Assembly: GCA_051000715.1 (NCBI GenBank)
Contig: JBPCOB010000187.1
Span: 1 to 27,279, forward strand
DNA length: 27,279 nucleotides
Origin: JBPCOB01 sp051000715
GTDB taxonomy: Bacteria > Actinomycetota > Actinomycetes > JALYNC01
Direction of reading: 5' to 3'
The position numbers and the translations under genes were made by a program. This document shows, in pieces, positions 6,892 through 12,600 of this stretch (the stretch's first letter is position 1; the number at the start of each line of letters is the position of its first letter). Below the pieces are notes generated by a model. That model was not told the origin of the DNA, did no database searches, and worked only from the letters and a program-made list of their open reading frames with translations.

Positions 6892-8527
6892 AGAGGCGGG
6901 CGAAGTAGATGTACTGACCCTTCGCGGTCTGGCCCTCGAAAGTGATCTTCTGGCGCATGTCGGTCCACACCATGTTCGCCGATCCGTCATGCCCGTAGGC
7001 GAGCCGGATGTAGTCGCCGAAGAACGTGGTGCAGCGGTAGCAGCCCTTCACCTGCGCCTGGAAGAAGACCGAGTTGTCGGCGTTCGAGACGTCCGTGCTG
7101 ACGGTGCGGCTCTGGAAGCCTTGCGCCGGCCGGCCGACGGCCAGCTTCGCGGTGTAGCGGCCAAGGCCTACCTCGTTGTTGTAGAGCACGCCGAACGCCT
7201 TGGTGACCGGGTTGGCGTCCACCCACGGGAACCACTGGTCGCCCGCCGCGGTGGTCACGGCGATCGGCCCGTCCCAGTTACGGCCGTCGTACGACGTCAT
7301 CATGTAGACGTTGGTGTTGGTCACCGGGTTGTCGACGTCGTGCTTGCCACGTCGGTTGTCGGAGAAGACGATCGCCAGCTGCCCGGTCTGCCGGTTGGCC
7401 ACGATGTTGCCGGCCGAGTTCACCCGGGCCTGCATGCCCGTCAGGGTCTGCCGGTCCCGAACGTTGACTGGGTAGTCGCGGCTGCCGTCCTCGAGGTCGA
7501 CGACGGGCACCGGGTAGGTGAACGTCGCGAAGCCGTCGTGCGACTGGACCACCATGTACTGGCTCTCGAACTGCTCGCCCTTCTCCCAGGCGGCCTTGTG
7601 CTGGCTGTTCTCGAAGGCGACGTAGACGGTGCCGTCGGGGGCGAGGGTGGGCACCGAGAACTGGTTCTCGTCACACCGGTTAGCCCTCCCCGTGGTCTGG
7701 TAGGTGCAGGTCCGGTTCGACCCGGAGATCTCCTGCGGCCGGGTCCAGGTGCGCCCGCCGTCGTCGCTGTGCGCCTCCATGATCGGGGAGCTGGCGTAGT
7801 TGCCGTGGTGGGAGATGAACAGCGTCCAGGTCAGGTAGGTCCGACCGTAGAACCGGGAGCGGGGGTTGTTGTCGGTGACCATCCACTCCTTGTCGTTGAA
7901 CAGCTGCGTCGGAGCGTCGTCAGCGCCCTGGCCGTCGGCCACGACGACCGGCTTGCCCCAGCGCAGGCCGCCGTTCGTGGACAGCGAGACGACCAGGTCG
8001 CCGTCGCTCCCGTCGAACTTGAAGTTCAGCGACGAGTGGATGATCGTGTCGTGCTTGACGTCGAAGACGGTCACCGGGTCGCTGCCGATGCGGTTGTTGC
8101 CCTCCAGCGACATGTCCCCGGTCCGCCACGTGTGGCCTCCGTCGAAGCTGGTGTAGAACTCGTCGCCGTTGCTGTCGTAGTCGTTCGAGCTGGCGACCAG
8201 GTGGTTCGGGTTCCGAGGGTCGACGTTGACGTCCGGCTCGTTGTTCGGGAGCTTGGAGTCGCAGTCGAGCTTGACGTTGACGCCACCGCTTGCCGTGCAC
8301 TCGAGCATCGACGGAAGGTAGGTCGGGCTGGCCGTCGCCGGTGCGGCGGACGAGGCCGGCCGGGCCGCATAAGCCGCGAGAGCGGCCTGTACGCCGGCCG
8401 ATCGCATGTCCGCGGCCTTGCGCGGAGCGGGGGTGTTGTGGATGTCCGCGCTGGCGCTGGTCGTCAGCATCGGCCCGGTCAGGGCGGCGAGACTAAGGCT
8501 CGCCAGCACAGATATGGATTTACGCAA
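6887..8527 (-). CDS. Secreted sialidase-like (BNR-repeat) protein
   Basis: A 546-aa exported protein. The start is a TTG with a perfect GGAGG five bases upstream, and it gives a clean signal peptide: MRKS, a hydrophobic core, then SASA with likely cleavage after about residue 27. Longer in-frame starts lack these features. At least three BNR/Asp-box type repeats (S-x-D-x-G-x-x-W-like) are visible: DGGHTWRTG, TNGGLRWGK and DDGGRTWTRP. These mark a sialidase-type beta-propeller. Such proteins include exo-alpha-sialidases and other glycosidases. I do not see enough to locate the catalytic Arg triad and Tyr/Glu, so the enzymatic substrate is open. A Cys pair (GCYRC) near the C-terminus may be a disulfide. 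The gene stands alone between dapF and hflX. Confidence 0.8.
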   Translation of the reverse strand: MRKSISVLASLSLAALTGPMLTTSASADIHNTPAPRKAADMRSAGVQAALAAYAARPASSAAPATASPTYLPSMLECTASGGVNVKLDCDSKLPNNEPDVNVDPRNPNHLVASSNDYDSNGDEFYTSFDGGHTWRTGDMSLEGNNRIGSDPVTVFDVKHDTIIHSSLNFKFDGSDGDLVVSLSTNGGLRWGKPVVVADGQGADDAPTQLFNDKEWMVTDNNPRSRFYGRTYLTWTLFISHHGNYASSPIMEAHSDDGGRTWTRPQEISGSNRTCTYQTTGRANRCDENQFSVPTLAPDGTVYVAFENSQHKAAWEKGEQFESQYMVVQSHDGFATFTYPVPVVDLEDGSRDYPVNVRDRQTLTGMQARVNSAGNIVANRQTGQLAIVFSDNRRGKHDVDNPVTNTNVYMMTSYDGRNWDGPIAVTTAAGDQWFPWVDANPVTKAFGVLYNNEVGLGRYTAKLAVGRPAQGFQSRTVSTDVSNADNSVFFQAQVKGCYRCTTFFGDYIRLAYGHDGSANMVWTDMRQKITFEGQTAKGQYIYFARLS

Positions 8528-8746
8528 GTGTCCTCCATCACGACACGCGGAAGCCGGCGACGATGCGCCGATACCCACAGTCAATCGCCGTAGGGCCGGC
8601 GGCGCCACTGGCGGCCGCCAGAAAGCCGGCGGCCAGGTGCACCGGATGGCCGCCGGGTTCGTCACCCGGTGTCACGTCACGCGACGATGCGCCCCCGCGG
8701 ATAAGTTCGATGCGCCGGTTCCCCGTCCCGTGTCACCATCAGAGGG
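8528..8746. other. Divergent intergenic region with three hairpins
   Basis: No gene is seen. Three inverted repeats follow each other: GGCGGC/GCCGCC around 8599-8619; a perfect 10-bp stem CCGGCGGCCA (8626-8635) with TGGCCGCCGG (8647-8656); and CCGGGT (8653-8658) with ACCCGG (8664-8669), which shares bases with the second. Near the hflX end a CACCAT box lies seven bases before the ATG. The region must carry the promoters of both divergent genes, but I cannot place them with confidence. Confidence 0.5.
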
Positions 8747-10270
8747 ATGACTTCACCCGCGCGCCGGCCGCCGGCGGACCAGGCCGCTGACCCGCTCGCG
8801 GCCCAGACGCCGGCGTCGCCTTCGGTGGAGTCCGGCAGCGAACCGGTCGGGCCAGCGGAAGCCGCCGAGGACCCGACACCGCTGCATGACGCCGAGGGAA
8901 CCGGCCTCGACCTCGCCGACCGGCAGGCGCTCCGCCGGGTAGCGGGGCTCGCAACCGAGCTCGAGGACGTCACCGAGGTCGAATACCGCCGGCTGCGGCT
9001 GGAGCGCGTCGTACTGATCGGCGTCTGGACCGCGGGCAGCGCGGACGACGCCGAGAACTCACTCGCCGAGCTGTCCGCACTCGCCCAGACCGCGGGCTCC
9101 CTGGTCCTGGAGGGTCTGATCCAGCGGCGCGAGCGGCCCGACCCGGCCACCTATGTCGGTTCGGGCAAGGCCAAGGAGCTGCGCGACATCGTCGCGGCCA
9201 CGGGCGCCGACACGGTCATCTGCGACGGCGAGCTGACGCCGGGTCAGCTGCGGCAGCTGGAAAGCGTGGTCAAGGTCAAGGTGGTGGACCGGACCGCCCT
9301 GATCCTCGATATCTTCGCCCAGCACGCAACCAGCAAGGAGGGCAAGGCGCAGGTCGAGCTGGCCCAGATGACGTACTTGCTGCCCCGGTTGCGCGGCTGG
9401 GGCGAGTCGCTGTCCCGGCAGGCCGGGGGGCGGGTGGCCGGCGGCGGCGGGATCGGAACGCGCGGTCCGGGTGAGACCAAGATCGAGACAGATCGTCGAC
9501 GCATCCGGGCCCGGATGGCGAAGCTACGCCGCGAGATCGCCGGCATGGGCACCGCCCGCGAGACCAAGCGGCAAGAACGGCGGCGGCACGCCGTGCCCTC
9601 GGTGGCCATCGCCGGTTACACCAACGCGGGAAAGTCCTCGCTGCTCAACCGGCTTACCGGCGCCGGGGTCCTGGTCGAGGATGCGCTGTTCGCGACCCTG
9701 GACCCGACCGTACGCCGCGCGCAGACACCGGACGGGCGCACCTTCACTCTCACCGACACGGTGGGCTTTGTCCGTCATCTGCCCCACCAGCTGGTCGAGG
9801 CCTTCCGCTCGACGCTCGAAGAGGTCGCCGACGCCGACCTGATTCTGCATGTGGTGGACGGGTCGCATCCCGACCCGGAATCGCAGCTGGCCGCCGTACG
9901 CGAGGTGTTCGGGGAGATCGGCGCGCTGTCGGTTCCGGAGATCGTCGTGGTGAACAAGGTCGACTCCGCCGACCCGCTCGTGCTCGGTCGGCTGCAGCGG
10001 CACCAGCCCTCGGCGGTCCTCGTCAGCGCCCGGACCGGTTCTGGGTTGCCGGCGTTGGTCGACGTGCTGGCCCGCGAGCTGCCCCGGCCGGAGGTGGAGG
10101 TTGAGGTGCTGCTGCCCTATACCCGCGGCGATCTCGTCTCCCGGGTGCACCGCGACGGCGAGGTGCTCAGCGAGCGGTACACGTCCGACGGCACGCTGTT
10201 GCGGGCACGGGTGCTTCCCGGCGTCGCCTCGGAGCTGGCGGCGTACGGCGCGCAGCCTGCCGCCCCCTAG
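8747..10270 (+). CDS. hflX: Ribosome-associated GTPase HflX
   Basis: HflX binds the 50S subunit and splits or rescues stalled ribosomes under stress. The N-terminal HflX domain contains TYVGSGKAKEL (about 135-145) and CDGELTPGQLRQLE. The linker has the glycine-rich GGRVAGGGGIGTRGPGETKI. The G domain follows with G1 GYTNAGKSS (290-298), G3 DTVGF (337-341) and G4 NKVD (403-406). The protein is 507 aa, with an acidic, Pro-rich extension of about 75 residues before the conserved part, common in actinobacteria. Translation starts at ATG with AGAGGG directly upstream. It ends two bases from the stop of convergent lexA. Confidence 0.95.
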   Translation: MTSPARRPPADQAADPLAAQTPASPSVESGSEPVGPAEAAEDPTPLHDAEGTGLDLADRQALRRVAGLATELEDVTEVEYRRLRLERVVLIGVWTAGSADDAENSLAELSALAQTAGSLVLEGLIQRRERPDPATYVGSGKAKELRDIVAATGADTVICDGELTPGQLRQLESVVKVKVVDRTALILDIFAQHATSKEGKAQVELAQMTYLLPRLRGWGESLSRQAGGRVAGGGGIGTRGPGETKIETDRRRIRARMAKLRREIAGMGTARETKRQERRRHAVPSVAIAGYTNAGKSSLLNRLTGAGVLVEDALFATLDPTVRRAQTPDGRTFTLTDTVGFVRHLPHQLVEAFRSTLEEVADADLILHVVDGSHPDPESQLAAVREVFGEIGALSVPEIVVVNKVDSADPLVLGRLQRHQPSAVLVSARTGSGLPALVDVLARELPRPEVEVEVLLPYTRGDLVSRVHRDGEVLSERYTSDGTLLRARVLPGVASELAAYGAQPAAP

Positions 10271-10272
10271 CT

Positions 10273-11052
10273 CTACACCCGCCGCAGCACCGCGGTCACC
10301 CGACCGAGGATCGTCGCCTGCTCACCGGGGATCGGCTCGTACGCCGGGTTGTGCGGCATCAGCCAGATTCGCCCGTCACGACGCTTGAACGTCTTGACGG
10401 TCGCCTCACCGTCGATCATGGCCGCCACGATGTCGCCGTTCTCCGCCACGGGTTGCTGGCGCACCACCACCCAGTCGCCGTCGGCGATGGCGGCATCCAC
10501 CATTGAGTCGCCGGCCACCTTGAGCAGGAACAACGGACCCTCGCCGACCAGTTGCCGCGGCAGCGGGAAGACGTCTTCGATCGCCTGTTCGGCCAGCACC
10601 GGACCACCCGCGGCAATGCGCCCGAGGACCGGGACGTAGGTCGGTGCGGGCGTGGCCGCACGCCACGCCTCCTCCTCTTCGGAGTAGTGCTGGAAGCGCT
10701 GGGTGGGGCTCGAAGCCGGTTGGCCGGGATCTCGTACCTCGACCGCCCGCGGCCGGTTGGCGTCCCGGCGGAGGTGGCCCTTGCGCTGCAGCGTGGCGAG
10801 CTGGTGGGCCACGCTGCTCGTGCTGGTGAGACCCACAGCCGCACCGATCTCGCGCATGCTTGGCGGGTAACCGCGGCGCTCAACCGAGTCTCGGATCACC
10901 TCGAGAACCCGTCGCTGCCGGGCGGTCAGCCCGCCTCGGGCGTCGGGCGGCTCGGGGAAGGCGTGGACGCTGGCACCCCGATCGGTGTCCGTGTCGAGTT
11001 CCCGTCCCTCTCCGGCGCCGCTGGCGCTGCCGGTCCCGCCGCCGTCCGTCAC
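10273..11052 (-). CDS. lexA: SOS repressor LexA
   Basis: Transcriptional repressor of the DNA-damage response; RecA filaments trigger its self-cleavage. The N-terminal winged helix covers about 42-105 (LTARQRRVLEVI ... PPSMREIGAAVGLTSTSSV). The peptidase S24 domain has the cleavage site Ala148-Gly149 (GRIAAGG), nucleophile Ser183 (GDSM) and Lys220 (ATVKTF), so it is a complete, active-type LexA. I chose the GTG with GGGAG six bases upstream, giving 259 aa, the normal size for actinobacteria. Longer frames upstream run through the two SOS boxes, and an ATG at 11115 lies inside one of them. The residues before 40 are acidic and low-complexity. It is divergent from the LysM gene. Confidence 0.93.
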   Translation of the reverse strand: MTDGGGTGSASGAGEGRELDTDTDRGASVHAFPEPPDARGGLTARQRRVLEVIRDSVERRGYPPSMREIGAAVGLTSTSSVAHQLATLQRKGHLRRDANRPRAVEVRDPGQPASSPTQRFQHYSEEEEAWRAATPAPTYVPVLGRIAAGGPVLAEQAIEDVFPLPRQLVGEGPLFLLKVAGDSMVDAAIADGDWVVVRQQPVAENGDIVAAMIDGEATVKTFKRRDGRIWLMPHNPAYEPIPGEQATILGRVTAVLRRV

Positions 11053-11107
11053 GTCCGCTCCCGCCGCCGTCGTCGTCGCACCACGGTAGCCCGATCCGGT
11101 ACCGGAT

Positions 11108-11123
11108 TCAAACATGCGTTCGA
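11108..11123. promoter_or_regulatory. LexA (SOS) box, lexA-proximal
   Basis: TCAAACATGCGTTCGA matches the actinobacterial SOS consensus TCGAAC-N4-GTTCGA with one mismatch. It sits 56 bases before the lexA start codon and probably mediates autorepression. Confidence 0.7.
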
Positions 11124-11151
11124 ACGTGTCGCGTTCTTGTCGGTGGCCCGC

Positions 11152-11159
11152 GGTATAAC
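11152..11159. promoter_or_regulatory. Shared -10 region of the divergent lexA / LysM promoters
   Basis: GGTATAAC reads TATAAC on the plus strand (11154-11159) and TATACC on the minus strand (11157-11152). Each is a good TANNNT -10 box for one of the two divergent genes. It lies between the two SOS boxes, so LexA bound at either would interfere with initiation. No clear -35 boxes are seen. Confidence 0.4.
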
Positions 11160-11167
11160 GTCCATAG

Positions 11168-11183
11168 TCGAACACCCGTTCGA
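11168..11183. promoter_or_regulatory. LexA (SOS) box, LysM-gene-proximal
   Basis: TCGAACACCCGTTCGA matches TCGAAC-N4-GTTCGA perfectly. It ends 22 bases before the ATG of the LysM gene and directly follows its likely -10 box, so LexA here should block its transcription until DNA damage. Confidence 0.85.
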
Positions 11184-11205
11184 TGAACGACTCTCGGGAG
11201 TTGCC

Positions 11206-11772
11206 ATGTCCACCGTCGCCCTGCACCGGCAAGACCACGCTCGGGCGTCCGCGTCCCTGCAGAGAGCCCGGCGGCGTGCGGCGCCCGCGCCGGCACGACG
11301 AAGCATCCCGACGGCGGGTCGGCCATCGGATCGGCGTACCGCCGCTTCTGTCCGCCCCCTCGGCGTGCCGAGGCCCAGTCTCGTCCGGGTTCCCAGGGCC
11401 ATCAGCCTGACCACGGTGGCCGGCGCCCCGGCGAGTGGTGTCCGGCTCACCCACCGCGGCCGGTGTCTCCTTCTCGTGCTGGTAGCGGCGCTCGTCACGT
11501 TGAGCTTTCTTGCCGGCCACGCCGCCGGCACCATGGCCACCTTGGCGACGCCCGCCGCCCCGGCGGGTTCGCGGGCCGCGACGGTGATCGTCCACGACGG
11601 TGACACGCTGTGGTCGATCGCCCGGGCGGCTGCGCCCACGCGCGATCCCCGGCGAACCGTCGAGGCGCTACGCCGCCTGAACGACCTCGACGGTGTCGAC
11701 CTTCGTCCCGGCCAACGCATCCTCGTTCCGGCCAACGACCAGCCTCCGACACGCCGTCCCCTCCGGCGGTGA
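11206..11772 (+). CDS. SOS-controlled LysM membrane protein (Rv2719c/ChiZ-like)
   Basis: A 188-aa protein. The first 80 residues are Arg/Ala/Pro-rich and probably cytoplasmic, a single membrane segment spans about 88-108 (LLLVLVAALVTLSFLAG), and an extracytoplasmic LysM domain covers about 126-176 (VHDGDTLWSIARAAAP ... LRPGQRILVP), a peptidoglycan-binding fold. The ATG has GGGAG six bases upstream. It is divergent from lexA behind a perfect SOS box. In mycobacteria and corynebacteria the gene at this place (Rv2719c/ChiZ, DivS) is SOS-induced and delays cell division, and the same role is inferred here. Only the LysM domain is conserved by eye; no hydrolase catalytic domain is seen. Confidence 0.8.
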   Translation: MSTVALHRQDHARASASLQRARRRAAPAPARRSIPTAGRPSDRRTAASVRPLGVPRPSLVRVPRAISLTTVAGAPASGVRLTHRGRCLLLVLVAALVTLSFLAGHAAGTMATLATPAAPAGSRAATVIVHDGDTLWSIARAAAPTRDPRRTVEALRRLNDLDGVDLRPGQRILVPANDQPPTRRPLRR

Positions 11773-11838
11773 CCTGCGGCTATTGGCCAGACCGCCGCTG
11801 GGCACTTGCGCGCGGTGCGACCGGTTGCCTACGGTCCC

Positions 11839-11852
11839 AACATCTAGTAGTT
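11839..11852. promoter_or_regulatory. Inverted repeat before nrdR, possible NrdR box
   Basis: AACATCTAGTAGTT is an imperfect inverted repeat (AAC ... CTAG ... GTT). It overlaps a possible -10 (TAGTTA, 11848-11853) that lies 17 bases after TTGCCT (11825-11830). Its position and AT-rich, palindromic form fit autoregulation of nrdRJ by NrdR, but only one copy is evident and it matches the general NrdR consensus only loosely. Confidence 0.35.
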
Positions 11853-11865
11853 ACACCCATGTAAG

Positions 11866-11874
11866 TCGTCCACA
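11866..11874 (+). promoter_or_regulatory. DnaA-box-like sequence, one mismatch
   Basis: TCGTCCACA differs in one base from the actinobacterial DnaA box TTGTCCACA. It lies in the nrdR leader in the same orientation as the perfect box 43 bases downstream. Confidence 0.4.
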
Positions 11875-11908
11875 GGTTGTGTCGGGATGCCGACAGGTCG
11901 CACCCAGG

Positions 11909-11917
11909 TTGTCCACA
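11909..11917 (+). promoter_or_regulatory. DnaA box, perfect consensus
   Basis: TTGTCCACA matches the consensus DnaA box of high-GC actinobacteria exactly. It lies 48 bases before the nrdR start codon. DnaA is known to control ribonucleotide reductase genes in E. coli, so a regulatory site is plausible here. Confidence 0.5.
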
Positions 11918-11964
11918 CGGCGGCCGACGTTCCTAGCTGCCGGTTCTAAGAGAGGTGACAGCGC

Positions 11965-12483
11965 ATGCGGTGCCCTTTCTGCCGGCATGCCGACAGCCGG
12001 GTCGTCGACAGCCGGGAGGCCGACGATGGCGCGGCCATCCGGCGGCGGCGGACGTGCCCCGCCTGCGCGCGGCGGTTCACCACCCTCGAGACGGCCGCCG
12101 TCTTGGTGGTGAAGCGCAGCGGCGTGACCGAGCCGTTCGCCCGCGGCAAGGTGCTCGCGGGGGTTCGCAAGGCCTGCCAGGGCCGGCCGGTCAGCGAGGA
12201 TGCGCTGGCTCGACTGGCGCAGGAGGTGGAGGAGGCCGTGCGGGGGACCGGTTGCGCGGTGGTGTCGGCACACGAGGTCGGACTGGCCATCCTTCCTCCG
12301 CTGCGTTCGCTGGACGAGGTGGCCTACCTGCGGTTCGCGTCGGTCTACCGGTCGTTCGAATCGCTCGTCGACTTCGAGGTCGAGATCGGGGCGCTGCGCT
12401 CCACAGTCGCCAAGCGCCCGACCGAGCCGAGGTCCGAAACTTCCGTGCCGCCCGCGGCGCAGCTGGCCGGCGCGGCGCCCTAG
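11965..12483 (+). CDS. nrdR: Transcriptional repressor NrdR
   Basis: NrdR senses ATP/dATP and represses ribonucleotide reductase genes. The N-terminal zinc ribbon is intact: C3, C6 (CPFC) and C31, C34 (CPAC). An ATP-cone domain follows from about 46 to 136 (VVKRSGVTEPFARGKVLAGV ... FESLVDFEVEI). Length is 172 aa, slightly above the usual 150-160 because of a polar tail. The ATG is preceded by GAGGTG at eight bases. It lies 117 bases upstream of nrdJ in the same direction, the standard nrdRJ arrangement of actinobacteria, so NrdR probably controls both genes from the promoter upstream. Confidence 0.95.
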   Translation: MRCPFCRHADSRVVDSREADDGAAIRRRRTCPACARRFTTLETAAVLVVKRSGVTEPFARGKVLAGVRKACQGRPVSEDALARLAQEVEEAVRGTGCAVVSAHEVGLAILPPLRSLDEVAYLRFASVYRSFESLVDFEVEIGALRSTVAKRPTEPRSETSVPPAAQLAGAAP

Positions 12484-12600
12484 AGCCGCCTGGTCACCAC
12501 GGGCGGCCTGCGCCAGAGCGGCGCCGACCCACCGCTCCCGTCGCCCGCGGGGATGGCCTCAGGTGTGGCAGACGTTTGTCCCGATGAAGGAGGAGCAGAG

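Noticed and set aside
6866..8593. Open frame of 575 codons on the plus strand opposite the sialidase-like gene
   Set aside because: Val/Arg/Gly/Asp-rich composition without any domain; it mirrors the codon structure of the real gene, whose signal peptide, RBS and BNR repeats are clear.
11053..11595. N-terminal extension of LexA to 440 aa
   Set aside because: The extension would be translated through both SOS boxes and the LysM gene's promoter. The GTG at 11052 has a good RBS and gives a normal length.
12484..12600. Cobalamin riboswitch before nrdJ
   Set aside because: I looked for the conserved B12-box segments because the enzyme uses B12, and found none here or upstream of nrdR.
12553..12600. 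Upstream ATG for nrdJ
   Set aside because: No RBS; the ATG at 12601 has GGAGGAG at ideal distance.
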